NCBI GenBank assembly: GCA_902511575.1
Contig: CABXFU010000007.1
Span: 1 to 64,000 of the forward strand
Source of the DNA: an uncultured SAR86 cluster bacterium
Lineage (GTDB): Bacteria; Pseudomonadota; Gammaproteobacteria; Magnimaribacterales; D2472
Direction: 5' to 3'
DNA: 64,000 nucleotides
Positions 19,902-29,964 of this stretch are shown piece by piece. The translations under genes were made by a program, and so were the position numbers. The notes under the pieces are model-generated. The model worked only from the letters and a program-made list of their open reading frames with translations. It was not told the DNA's origin and did not search any database. Numbering within the stretch: position 1 is the first letter of the stretch; every line of letters begins with the position of its first letter.

Positions 19902-22900
19902 GTGTCAAAAAATCTTAATTTGCTGCTTCAAGGTCCCTCTACTTTTTCGCCGTCAAAAATTTCATCTCTCAGATCTGTTTTTAATTCAACTAATGATTGC
20001 TCAATTGAAGAGTTGGCAAGCTATGAATATTACTCTGTAGATTTAAATCAAGATTTTTTTGATCAGGCAAAATTATTTAAGTTATTAAATTGTAGGGAAT
20101 CAAAAAATTTACCTAATTTTTTTATTGGCCCGAGATCTGGAACTATTAGCCCATGGGCTTCTAAAACAAGTGAAATAATTACTAATGTTGGCATTCAAGG
20201 CGTTAACAGAATTGAAAAGTATGTAGGCTATTTTTTTGATAATCACATTTCCGTGGCTAATTTGAACTTGTTAAGTTTATTTGATCGCATGACCCAAGAA
20301 GTTTTTATCAGTCCAATCGACATCCCTTCAATTGGCTCATCGCCTAAAAGAAAACCTCTAATACAAATTGATATTACAAAAGGTGCAAAAGACTCCTTAA
20401 TTGCAGCAAATCAAGACTTGGGATTGGCATTGTCTAGGGATGAAATAAATTACTTAGATAATTTCTACTCATCAACCTCTCGAAATCCTACCGACGCTGA
20501 ATTAATGATGTTTGCTCAAGCTAATTCTGAGCATTGTAGACACAAAATATTTAATGCTGCTTGGATAATAAATTCGATTTCTCAAGAGGAATCTTTATTT
20601 GATCTTATTAAAAAAACAAGCAAAGGAGATAAATCAGATTTGATTTCAGCTTACAAAGATAATGCTGCTGTTATTTCAGGGGCTGAGGTGATGACGCTGA
20701 ATAGAAATTTAAAAAATTACTATAGTTTTTCTTCTGAAAAAAATTAATTCAACTTTAAAAGTTGAAACTCACAATCATCCTACAGCTATTTCTCCTTTTC
20801 CAGGAGCTGCAACCGGTTCTGGTGGAGAAATAAGAGATGAGGGTGCAACAGGCTCTGGTGCAAAGCCTAAAATGGGATTAGTTGGTTTTAATGTCTCCAA
20901 TCTTAGATTAGAGGATTTTCCTCGTGCATGGGAACAAACTCCGCACATACCCTCAAGAATTGCCTCTCCTCTGCAAATTATGATTGAGGGGCCTATTGGT
21001 GCTGCAGCATTTAATAATGAGTTTGGACGACCCAGCACTGTTGGTTACTTCAGAGTTTTTGAGCAACCCTTTAATAATAATCAAACTTATGGATACCATA
21101 AACCAATTATGTTAGCTGGAGGAATTGGTGAGATAAAAGATAGAAATAGCATCAAAAATCCAATAGAGGCTGGTGATTTGGTTGTTGTTCTGGGTGGTCC
21201 GTCAATGCTTATAGGATTAGGTGGTGGGGCGGCTTCATCCATGTCCTCTGGTGAAAGCGATGAAGATCTTGACTTTGCTTCTGTGCAAAGAGAAAACGCT
21301 GAAATGGAGAGAAGATGCCAGGAGGTAATTAATCAATGCACCTTTGAATCACCAAATCTCATCGAATTTATTCACGATGTTGGAGCAGGAGGTCTTTCAA
21401 ATGCAATTCCTGAATTAGCCAAAGACTGCAATTTAGGTGTTGCTATTGACTTAAGCTTGATACCTGTTGCTGACCCAAGCCTTTCTCCCATGGAGGTTTG
21501 GTCAAACGAATCTCAAGAGCGTTATGTTTTAGCAATCAAAAAATCAAACAAAGTGATTTTTGAAAATATATGTCGAAGAGAACGATGTCCAGTTGCATTT
21601 GTGGGTGAAACCACTTCATCGGATGCAGTAGAACTTTATGATTCTGAAAGAGATGAATACCCTGTTAAAGTTCCATTATCAATGCTGTTTGGCGACTTGC
21701 CTATTTCTAACATAGAGATTAATCAATCAACACCTAAGCAAATAATTGATTCTACTAATTATGATTTAGATTTATCTGAAGCAATTCAGAGAGTGCTTTC
21801 TCATCCCTCGGTAGCTTCAAAATCCTTTTTAATTACTATTGGAGATAGGACTGTTGGTGGATTGGTTGCTCGTGATCAACTGGTAGGAAGATATCAAGTA
21901 CCTACTTCAAACTATGCGATGTCCACTAAATCATTTCTTAGTAATGAAGGAGATGTTTTGTCAATTGGAGAAAAGCCAACATTGGCACTTAAAAATCCAG
22001 CAGCATCCATGAGGATGGCTTTAGCTGAGGCATTAATGAACTTAATCTCTGCCCCAATTAAGAATTTAGATCTAGTTAGGCTTTCTGCAAATTGGATGGC
22101 AGCCTGCGGAGACGAAGAAGAGAATTATGCCTTAAGGCAGGGAGTTGAAGCTCTGTCAAATATTTGTATTGAGCTAGGAATAGCTATACCAGTAGGCAAG
22201 GATTCTTTGTCCATGAGAACTAAGTGGAATGAAGATGATCAAGAGCTTCAAGTAAAGAGCCCTTTGTCAGGTGTCATTACTGCTATGGCTCCAGTTGAAG
22301 ACGTATCATTGGCCATAACAACTGAATTTAAAGAACACGGTTCGAAAGATCTATATCATTTATTTTTGAATGATCAATCTAGATTAGGCGGCTCTATTTT
22401 TGAGGAAGTCACCTCTTCAAGCATTCAAAAGGTCCCAGATATTGACAATGTTAAATCATTTAAAAATTTGTTTAATTCAATTCAGGAGTTAATAGAACGA
22501 GGCTGGATCGTTGCCTTGCACGATATTTCTGACGGAGGATTATTTACTGCTGCTGCAGAATTATCATTTACTAATAAAATTGGAATGGAGATTTTCATTC
22601 CAGAAAATTTTCAAAATGAATGCAAGATGCAATATCTTTTTGCTGAGGAAGCAGGCGCTGTTATTCAATTTCATAACGAGTTTGAAGATCAAGCAATAGA
22701 TTTTCTAAAACAAACAAAAATTGAATATCGAAAGTGTGCTACGCAAAAATCTGATGCACAGATTTCAATTTCCTTAAATGATAAAATTGAATTTTCCGAT
22801 TCAGTAGTAAATTTAGAAAAGGCCTGGAATGAAACCTCCTTCTCAATCAAATCTACCAGGGATAATCCAAATAGCGCAAAAGCAGAGTACGATCTCATAG

Positions 22901-23751
22901 AAAGATTTGATGATCAAGGCTTGGTTGCAAAAGATAATTTTAAATTTTCAGCTCAATTACCCGCTTTTAATAAAAATTTAAAGCCAAAAGTAGCAATTTT
23001 TAGAGAGCAGGGAGTTAATGGTCAAAATGAAATGGCAGCAGCATTTATGTTAGCAGGGTTTGATGCATTTGATGTTCATATGCAAGACCTGCTTGATGAT
23101 CCTAGCTTGCTTTCAAAATTTCAGGGCATGGCAGCTTGCGGGGGTTTTTCTTATGGCGACGTGCTCGGAGCTGGAGGGGGTTGGTCATCAAGTATTATTT
23201 ATAATAATGCTGTTAGGGATTCATTTGAGCAGTTTTTCAATCGAGATGAAACATTCACTTTTGGTGTCTGTAACGGTTGCCAAATGCTATCTAATATAAA
23301 AGATTTAATTCCAGGTGCAGAGAATTGGCCAGAGTTTTTATGGAATGAATCTGATCAATTTGAGGCACGATTATCTCAAGTTACTATAGCTCGATCTAAT
23401 TCTGTTTTGTTGACAGGGATGGATGGATGGCAAATCCCTGTTGCTGTTGCTCATGGGGAGGGCAGAGCTTCCTTTGAAGGAGATGCATTAAAAAATCTTT
23501 CAAAGCAGAATCAGATAGCGGTTCAGTTCACTGACCATAAAGGCAATGTCGCATCTACCTATCCACTGAATCCAAATGGATCTCCTGAGGGCATCACTGG
23601 CCTAACCTCTAAAGATGGAAGAGCAACAATTATGATGCCGCATCCAGAAAGAGTGTTCAGATCTCAGCAACTATCTTGGAAATCATCAAATTGGAAGGAG
23701 TATTCACCTTGGATGCAAATCTTTTTAAATGCCTATAAGTTCAGCCAATAA
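19902..23751 (+). CDS. purL: Phosphoribosylformylglycinamidine synthase PurL, frame broken by one base at an A7 run
   Basis: Large single-chain FGAM synthase of purine synthesis. GTG start at 19902. The frame stops at 20747 after seven A (20737-20743); deleting one A joins SSEK to INSTLKVETHNHPTA and restores a 1282-aa protein (E. coli 1295). The junction aligns without gap to the E. coli KVETHNHPTAISP region. Downstream are PGAATGSGGEIRDEG, SVQRxNxEMERRCQEVI, and a C-terminal glutaminase domain with Cys in FGVCNGCQML and HGEGR. An internal 959-aa ORF (20872-23751) alone would lack the ATP and substrate site parts. Sequencing error, mutation or slippage. Confidence 0.9.
20737..20743 (+). other. 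A7 run at the purL frame break
   Basis: Seven consecutive A between TTCTG and TTAATTC. Frame before: TCT GAA AAA AAT TAA. With six A: GAA AAA ATT AAT TCA ACT, continuing into the conserved KVETHNHP. purL also has T7 runs at about 20053, 20114 and 20230 that are in frame, so the run length itself does not always break genes here. Confidence 0.8.
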
Positions 23752-23766
23752 ATGTAATTTTTTGAA

Positions 23767-24303
23767 TTACCAGAGCTTTAGAGCTTCCTCTCTGAATGGG
23801 AACTTGCCAGAAATAACATCTTCAAAATAATATTCTAATGTCTTTGTTACTGTTGGAAATGCAATTTCATCCCAAGGGATTTCATCCTTCTTAAATAGCT
23901 TTACTTCAGAGCTTTCTGAGGTGGGACCAAATTCTTCATCACCTAAATCAGCTAAATAAAAAAAATGCACCTGACTGATATGAGTCAAACTAAATGCAGT
24001 ATAGGGCGAAATAATTTGTGGTGAAGCTTGAGTTTCTTCTTTGGTTTCTCTCAGCGCTCCTTCTTGGAGCGTCTCTGCATTTTCCATAAACCCTGCAGGC
24101 AATGTCCATCGACCGAAGCGAGGCTCTATATTTCTTTTGCACAAAAGGACATGCTCATCTTTGATGCATATAGTGCCAACAATAAGATTTGGATTGGTAT
24201 AAAAAATTGAATCACAGGCAGAACAAATATACCGCTTTAAATTGTCATCAGCTGGAACTTTAAACTCAATTTGATCGCTTCCGCATTTTGAACAATATCT
24301 CAA
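23767..24303 (-). CDS. Nudix hydrolase with N-terminal zinc ribbon
   Basis: 178 aa. Residues 1-40 form a zinc ribbon (CSKCG ... CSACD), then a Nudix domain with the box G-FMENAETLQEGALRETKEE (about 71-92). The architecture is that of NudC-like/ADP-ribose pyrophosphatase-type proteins with a Nudix_N_2 ribbon. Substrate not predictable; NADH or ADP-ribose are possible. It is convergent with purL. Start at ATG 24303. Confidence 0.88.
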   Translation of the reverse strand: MRYCSKCGSDQIEFKVPADDNLKRYICSACDSIFYTNPNLIVGTICIKDEHVLLCKRNIEPRFGRWTLPAGFMENAETLQEGALRETKEETQASPQIISPYTAFSLTHISQVHFFYLADLGDEEFGPTSESSEVKLFKKDEIPWDEIAFPTVTKTLEYYFEDVISGKFPFREEALKLW

Positions 24304-24354
24304 AAGTGCTCCTTTCTTAGAGAATAAAATGTCGTAAGAAGTTAAACTTACGCA

Positions 24355-24933
24355 ATGATTGAAGACATCAAGTATAAACTAAATTTGCTTAATTCTGAAA
24401 AGCCAAGTGGTCGACCTCAAGCTTCAGTTTTAATAGCTATTTTAAATTATGGTAAATACATCGAATCTCCGGAATTAATTTATACTCAGCGGTCTAGTCA
24501 TCTTTCAACTCATTCGGGTGAAGTAAGTTTTCCTGGGGGAAAAGCAGATGAAATAGACTTAAGTCTTTTTGGAACAGCCTTAAGAGAATCCAATGAAGAG
24601 ATAAGTCTTAACAGTAAAGATGTTACTGAATTAGGCAAATTAAATTATCTAATCTCTCGTCACAAAATAGAGGTCAATCCATTTATAGCAACGGTTGATC
24701 GCCCTCAAGTTTTAGCACCTAATGAAGAGATACAAGAGATTTTTACCGTACCATTAGATTTTTTACTTGATCCAGCAAACATTCAAAGAGAGGTCATTGA
24801 AAGACAAGGTGGTGTATGGCAGGTCCCATCTTGGAATATCAAAAATCAAAAGATATGGGGATTAACTGCCATGATTACAGTAAACTTTTTAAATGTATGT
24901 TTTGATGCGAATATAGAGATACTGGAGGGTTAA
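24355..24933 (+). CDS. CoA pyrophosphatase-type Nudix hydrolase (NudL-like)
   Basis: 192 aa. The N-terminal pattern with HSGEVSFPGGK (residues about 52-62) upstream of the Nudix helix (LRESNEEISL) is the NudL/CoAse signature (UPF0035 motif LLTKR-like before it is TQRSSHLSTHSGEVSFPGG). It would hydrolyse CoA to phosphopantetheine and 3',5'-ADP. First gene of a tight run with the next three genes and alaS. Confidence 0.85.
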   Translation: MIEDIKYKLNLLNSEKPSGRPQASVLIAILNYGKYIESPELIYTQRSSHLSTHSGEVSFPGGKADEIDLSLFGTALRESNEEISLNSKDVTELGKLNYLISRHKIEVNPFIATVDRPQVLAPNEEIQEIFTVPLDFLLDPANIQREVIERQGGVWQVPSWNIKNQKIWGLTAMITVNFLNVCFDANIEILEG

Positions 24934-24939
24934 TAGTCC

Positions 24940-25455
24940 ATGATCATAGATATCAATAATAAAAGTTTAAAGACCGAGAATGATGATTTTTGGATTGCCC
25001 CAGATGCAACTGTGATTGGAGATGTGCAAATGGCCAGAGATACAAGCATATGGTTTCATTGCACTGTCAGAGGAGACAATGAACCAATTATTTTAGGGGA
25101 AGGAACAAACATTCAAGATAACTCAGTGATTCATACAGATCCAGGATTTCCATGCAATATTGGTAAATTTGTCACAGTTGGTCATATGGCTATGCTTCAC
25201 GGATGTGAAATAGGAGATGGCTCACTTATTGGCATAGGCTCAGTTATTTTAAATGGAGCTAAAATAGGAAAAAATTGCATTATCGGAGCAAAAGCATTGA
25301 TTACAGAAGGCATGGTGGTGCCTGATGGTTCAATGGTATTGGGTATTCCTGCAAAGATTAAAAAAGAGCTTACTCTTGAAGAGCAAGCAATCCCATCTTT
25401 AAATGCACATCATTATATTGAAAATTACAAAAGGTATAAGGCTGAGCTAGGTTAA
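24940..25455 (+). CDS. Gamma-carbonic-anhydrase-like hexapeptide-repeat protein (YrdA family)
   Basis: 171 aa left-handed beta-helix protein. Hexapeptide repeats run from about residue 15 to 140 (IGDVQMARDTSIWFHCTVRGDN; IGKFVTVGHMAMLHGCEIGDGSLIGIGSVI). Zn-type histidines are in DNSVIHTD and VGHMAMLHG. Family members may be carbonic anhydrases, but many bacterial YrdA proteins show no such activity, so function is open. Six nt after the Nudix gene. Confidence 0.88.
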   Translation: MIIDINNKSLKTENDDFWIAPDATVIGDVQMARDTSIWFHCTVRGDNEPIILGEGTNIQDNSVIHTDPGFPCNIGKFVTVGHMAMLHGCEIGDGSLIGIGSVILNGAKIGKNCIIGAKALITEGMVVPDGSMVLGIPAKIKKELTLEEQAIPSLNAHHYIENYKRYKAELG

Positions 25456-25459
25456 TCTC

Positions 25460-26179
25460 ATGTCAGGAAGAGTAGTAAATTATCATGACGACTCAATAGA
25501 GTGTGAAGGCTATCTTTCACTCCCTGAATCTCCAAAATCTGTGCCATTGGTTTTGGTTGCTCATACATGGAAAGGTAGATCTGAGTTTGAAGATCAAAAA
25601 GTGATATCAATTAATAGTTTAGGATATGCTGCCATGTCGATTGATATTTTTGGCAGTGGTGTTAATGGAAGTAGTGTTGAAGAGAATCAGGCATTAATTG
25701 AACCTTTTGTAAAAGATAGGCAGATATTTCGACAACGTCTTATTAGTGCAGTTGAGTTTGGCAAAACTATTGAAGGTGTTGATGCATCAAAAATAGCATT
25801 GATTGGATTTTGTTTTGGTGGCCTTGCGGCTATAGAGCTTGCTCGCTCAGGCTATGAACTTTCAGGATGTGTCAGTTTTCATGGCCTTTTAAATCAATCC
25901 GATGAGCCGTTTCAAAAAGTGAATACTAAATTATTGGTTTTGCATGGAGACAAAGATCCCATGGTTTCTTCTGAGCAAATATTGGCTTTGCAGGATGAAA
26001 TGACAGAATCTGATGCTGATTGGCAATTTATTAGTTATGGCAATACTTACCATGCTTTTACCAATCCGGCAGCTAACGATATTGAAATGGGAACAGTTTA
26101 TAATCATGATAGTGATATAAGATCCTGGACTGCTATGTCTAATTTTTTAGAGGAAGTTTTTAGCAATGTTAACAAGTGA
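25460..26179 (+). CDS. Dienelactone hydrolase family protein
   Basis: 239 aa alpha/beta hydrolase. The nucleophile is Cys in GFCFGG (near residue 118), Asp in HGDKDPM, His in YGNTYHAF, the Cys-Asp-His triad of the DLH family. True dienelactone hydrolases act in chlorocatechol breakdown, but many homologues are uncharacterised housekeeping hydrolases; no catechol genes are next to it. Overlaps alaS by 14 nt. Confidence 0.87.
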   Translation: MSGRVVNYHDDSIECEGYLSLPESPKSVPLVLVAHTWKGRSEFEDQKVISINSLGYAAMSIDIFGSGVNGSSVEENQALIEPFVKDRQIFRQRLISAVEFGKTIEGVDASKIALIGFCFGGLAAIELARSGYELSGCVSFHGLLNQSDEPFQKVNTKLLVLHGDKDPMVSSEQILALQDEMTESDADWQFISYGNTYHAFTNPAANDIEMGTVYNHDSDIRSWTAMSNFLEEVFSNVNK

Positions 26180-28736
26180 ACTAAGAGCTAAGTTTTTAGA
26201 CTACTTTAGTAAAAATGACCATGAAGTGGTTGATTCTAGTCCATTAATTCCGGCAAATGACGATACACTTTTATTCACTAATGCTGGGATGGTTCAATTT
26301 AAAGATGTATTTCTAGGGTCAGAAAAGCGCCCATACAAGAGAGCCACCACAACTCAAAGATGTATACGAGCTGGGGGAAAACACAACGATTTAGAAAATG
26401 TAGGTTACACCCTTAGGCATCATACCTTTTTTGAAATGTTAGGTAACTTTAGTTTTGGTGATTATTTTAAGGAAGAAGCAATTAAGCTTGCTTGGAACTT
26501 TTTAACCAATGAGCTAAATCTGGACAAAGAAAGGTTATGGATTTCTGTATTTAGGGAAGATGATGAAGCAGCAGAAATTTGGTCGTCAATAATTGGTATT
26601 AATCCTGAGAGAATCGTTCGATTAGATGAAGAAGATAATTTTTGGTCAATGGGTGATACAGGCCCATGTGGACCTTGCTCAGAAATTTACTATGATCACG
26701 GTGAACAATATGAAGGAACTCCACCTGGATCACCAGGTGATGAGGGAGATAGATTTGTAGAAATTTGGAATCTAGTTTTTATGCAGTTTAACAGGGATGC
26801 TAAAGGTGAATTAACACCACTGCCGAAGCCTTCCGTTGATACTGGTATGGGATTGGAGAGGGTTGCTGCTGTGATGCAGGGCGTGAATTCAAATTATGAA
26901 ACGGATCTTTTCCGTAATCTTATTAAGGCCTCTGAGAGGGTAATTAAATCTCCTGGCGAGGCATCGCATAAAGTAATTGCAGACCATATTAGAAGTGTTA
27001 GCTTTTTAATTGCTGATGGTATAACTCCGTCGAATGAAGGCAGGGGATATGTCCTTAGAAGGATCATGCGAAGAGGTATCCGACATGGGTATAAGCTTGG
27101 AGCTAAAGAGCCATTTTTGTATTCGTTGGTGGAATCATTAGTAAAAGAGATGGAGTCTGCATTTCCTATGCTTGCCTCCAATCAAAAACAAATTGAAGAA
27201 ATCATTCATAACGAAGAGAAAAAATTTCTTGAAACTCTAGATAAAGGAATTGAAATATTAGAAAAAGAAATTTCTAACATCGATTCAAAGGTTATTCCTG
27301 GGGATGTTGTGTTCAAACTTCATGATACATTTGGGTTCCCATTTGATCTAACTGCGGATATTGCCCGTGAACAAGATTTAAAGTTGGATGAAGCAGGTTT
27401 TAACAAATGCATGGAAGAGCAAGTAAAAAATTCAAAATCAGCCAGTAAGTTTAAAGGCACTCAATTAGATTTATCATCAATTGATGAAACCAAATTTCTA
27501 GGCTATGACAGATTAAATGCTGAGGGTAAGATCTTGGGTTTATGGAATGATGATCTGCAAGTAGATTCTGCAACTGCTGATAAAGAGTATTTTCTTGCAT
27601 TAGATCAAACTCCTTTTTATGCAGAATCGGGTGGACAGGTCGGAGATCAAGGTAAATTCTCTTGTTCTAGCGGAAGTGGACAGATATTAGATTGTATTAA
27701 ACAAGGAAAAATCTTTCTTCATACAATTAAAATTGATGAGGGTGCAGTTAAATTGGGTGACAAATTAAAACTTGCAGTTGAGCCTGATAAGAGAGCTTCT
27801 GCAGCCTCTAATCATTCTGCAACTCACTTAATGCATGCTGCCTTGAAACACGTTCTCGGGAGTCATGTTGAACAAAAGGGGTCACTAGTTGATGCATCTA
27901 AGCTACGTTTCGATTTTTCACATCCCAAAGCAGTAACAAAAGATGAGATTAAACAAATAGAATTACTAGTTAATCAACATACCCTAAACAATGCTGAAGT
28001 AAAAACTGAATTAATGAAGCTTGATGATGCAATCGCATCTGGTGCTGAGGCAATGTTTGGAGAAAAATACGATGATGAGGTTAGAGTTTTATCAATGAGC
28101 GATGGTTTCTCGGTAGAGCTTTGCGGCGGAACCCACGTTACCAGGACTGGGGATATTGGTATGTTTGTGATTCTAAGTGAATCCAGTGTTTCGTCGGGAG
28201 TTCGAAGGATCGAGGCAGTTACTGGTGCTAAGGCAGTAGAACTAGCACTCGAGATACGATCTCAACTTCAAGCTGTTCAAGGAATATTAAATGTTGGAGC
28301 TGCTCAAGTTAGCTCTAAAGTCGAGGACTTAGTTAAAGAAAACAAATCCCTAAAAAAAGGGAGTAAAACTAATGGTAGATCTTCAGTAGATTTGAAAGAG
28401 ATAATCCATAAAATCAACAACTTTGATTTAGTTTTAATAGAGGCAGATACCCAAAATATCCAAGATTTAAGACAGCTGGTTGATAGTTCAAAAAAAGATC
28501 AATCACAAAGATGTGTTTTAATCCTGAGCCACCAAGACTCCAAAGTTGTCATGGTTTGTGGGGTAACTGATGATATTCAAGAATCGCTTAGTGCCAATGA
28601 TGTTATTCAAGCAATCGCCAAGGCCTCTGATGGAAAAGGCGGTGGTCGAAAAGATTTTGCGCAAGGAGCCGGTGAAGCTGATAATTTTGAAGAATTTGTT
28701 AAATCTATTCCTGATATCGTACAATCCATCGCTTAA
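26166..28736 (+). CDS. alaS: Alanyl-tRNA synthetase
   Basis: 856 aa. Class II catalytic core (TLLFTNAGMVQFKDVFLG; GDTGPCGPCSEI), the editing domain with zinc ligands in HSATHLMHAAL and CGGTHV, and the C-terminal oligomerisation/glycine-rich end (SDGKGGGRKDFAQGAG). Near family length (E. coli 876). ATG at 26166 inside the end of the previous gene. The alaS-lysC order is as in Pseudomonas. Confidence 0.97.
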   Translation: MLTSELRAKFLDYFSKNDHEVVDSSPLIPANDDTLLFTNAGMVQFKDVFLGSEKRPYKRATTTQRCIRAGGKHNDLENVGYTLRHHTFFEMLGNFSFGDYFKEEAIKLAWNFLTNELNLDKERLWISVFREDDEAAEIWSSIIGINPERIVRLDEEDNFWSMGDTGPCGPCSEIYYDHGEQYEGTPPGSPGDEGDRFVEIWNLVFMQFNRDAKGELTPLPKPSVDTGMGLERVAAVMQGVNSNYETDLFRNLIKASERVIKSPGEASHKVIADHIRSVSFLIADGITPSNEGRGYVLRRIMRRGIRHGYKLGAKEPFLYSLVESLVKEMESAFPMLASNQKQIEEIIHNEEKKFLETLDKGIEILEKEISNIDSKVIPGDVVFKLHDTFGFPFDLTADIAREQDLKLDEAGFNKCMEEQVKNSKSASKFKGTQLDLSSIDETKFLGYDRLNAEGKILGLWNDDLQVDSATADKEYFLALDQTPFYAESGGQVGDQGKFSCSSGSGQILDCIKQGKIFLHTIKIDEGAVKLGDKLKLAVEPDKRASAASNHSATHLMHAALKHVLGSHVEQKGSLVDASKLRFDFSHPKAVTKDEIKQIELLVNQHTLNNAEVKTELMKLDDAIASGAEAMFGEKYDDEVRVLSMSDGFSVELCGGTHVTRTGDIGMFVILSESSVSSGVRRIEAVTGAKAVELALEIRSQLQAVQGILNVGAAQVSSKVEDLVKENKSLKKGSKTNGRSSVDLKEIIHKINNFDLVLIEADTQNIQDLRQLVDSSKKDQSQRCVLILSHQDSKVVMVCGVTDDIQESLSANDVIQAIAKASDGKGGGRKDFAQGAGEADNFEEFVKSIPDIVQSIA

Positions 28737-28746
28737 TCTTTAAGCG
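28730..28746 (+). other. Small hairpin across the alaS stop, just before lysC
   Basis: CGCTTAA-TCT-TTAAGCG, a perfect 7-bp stem with 3-nt loop covering the alaS TAA and ending 3 nt before the lysC ATG at 28750. No T-run follows, so it is not a standard terminator; it could tune coupling or lysC initiation, since no good Shine-Dalgarno is visible there. Could be chance in AT-rich DNA. Confidence 0.4.
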
Positions 28747-28749
28747 TTA

Positions 28750-29964
28750 ATGATGGAAACAATAGTATTAAAATTTGGCGGTACCTCAGTTGGGTCGACT
28801 GACAGAATATCCGCTGTTGCTGAATTAATAAAAGCTGCATGCAAGGAAGCTTCACCAGTTGTTGTAGTTTCTGCGATGAGCGGAGAAACGAATCGCCTAA
28901 TTGATTTAGCTAAATCCTTTGGGACTGAACCTAATAAAAGAGAGTTTGATGCATTGGTTTCAACTGGCGAGCAGGTTAGCGCCTCCTTGGTTTCAATTGC
29001 CTTGAATCAATTAGGCTTAAAAGCTAAATCTCTGTCAGCAGCTCAATTTGGTATGAAGACCACTTCTAATTTTTCGCGAGCAAAAATTCTTGATCTTGAT
29101 AAGGACGTTATTTTCAAAACCATCAAAGACGGTTATATCCCAATTATTACTGGATTTCAGGGCGTCAATAATGATGGTGATACCACTACCATGGGAAGAG
29201 GTGGAAGTGATACCACTGCAGTCGCAATAGCTGCTTCCATTAAATCTAAACGCTGTGATATTTATACTGATGTTGATGGTATCTATACAACAGACCCTAG
29301 AATTGTTCCAAATGCCAAAAAACTTGATTCAATCAGCATGGAGGAAATGTTGGAACTCTCAGGTCAGGGTGCTAAAGTTATGCAAATACGTGCGGTTGAG
29401 TTTGCAAACAAATATAAGGTTTTAGTAAGAGTTTTATCAAGTTTTGAACCAGGCTCTGGAACGTTTATTTTACAGGAGGAAGAGGGAATGGAAGATGCTG
29501 TTATTACGGGTATAGCCTCTCAAAAAGATCAAACAAAATTTACTTTGCATGGAGTCGGAGATACTCCCGGAATTGCTTCTGGTATTTTGAGTCCAGTCAG
29601 TGATGCAGGCATTGAAGTTGATGTTATTGTTCAAAACGTAAGTGTGTCTGGAAAAACAGATTTCACGTTTACAGTTGGAAATGCTGATAGAGTTGAGGTT
29701 GAGTCAGTTTTAACAAAAAAAATGCAGGGTATTTCATATGATGAGTTAATTATTGATGAAGGCATCGGTAAAGTATCTTTGGTAGGCGTTGGCATGCGCT
29801 CCCATGCGGGGATTGCTAGCACAGCATTCAATGCATTGGCAGATGCTGGTATAAATATTCAAATGATCAGCACATCAGAAATTAAAATTACAATTGTTAT
29901 TTCAGGCGACCAACTTGAAGAAGCAGTTAAAACTTTGCATGCAGCATTTAATTTAGGAGATTAA
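28750..29964 (+). CDS. lysC: Aspartate kinase
   Basis: 404 aa. It phosphorylates aspartate, the first step of the lysine/threonine/methionine pathway. KFGGTSVG at the N-terminus, the STGEQVSASL substrate motif, GRGGSDTTAVA, and two C-terminal ACT domains (from about residue 263) for feedback control. Monofunctional LysC like that of Pseudomonas. ATG at 28750 or 28753. In Pseudomonas csrA/rsmA follows; here a dihydroorotase gene follows with a TAATG overlap. Confidence 0.96.
   Translation: MMETIVLKFGGTSVGSTDRISAVAELIKAACKEASPVVVVSAMSGETNRLIDLAKSFGTEPNKREFDALVSTGEQVSASLVSIALNQLGLKAKSLSAAQFGMKTTSNFSRAKILDLDKDVIFKTIKDGYIPIITGFQGVNNDGDTTTMGRGGSDTTAVAIAASIKSKRCDIYTDVDGIYTTDPRIVPNAKKLDSISMEEMLELSGQGAKVMQIRAVEFANKYKVLVRVLSSFEPGSGTFILQEEEGMEDAVITGIASQKDQTKFTLHGVGDTPGIASGILSPVSDAGIEVDVIVQNVSVSGKTDFTFTVGNADRVEVESVLTKKMQGISYDELIIDEGIGKVSLVGVGMRSHAGIASTAFNALADAGINIQMISTSEIKITIVISGDQLEEAVKTLHAAFNLGD

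Noticed and set aside
20872-23751. Two separate genes in place of purL (split PurL of the purQ/purL type)
   Set aside because: The first part ends mid-domain and conserved residues before 20872 (VETHNHPTA, PGAATGSGG) are encoded in the second frame with no start codon; a one-base frame break explains it better.
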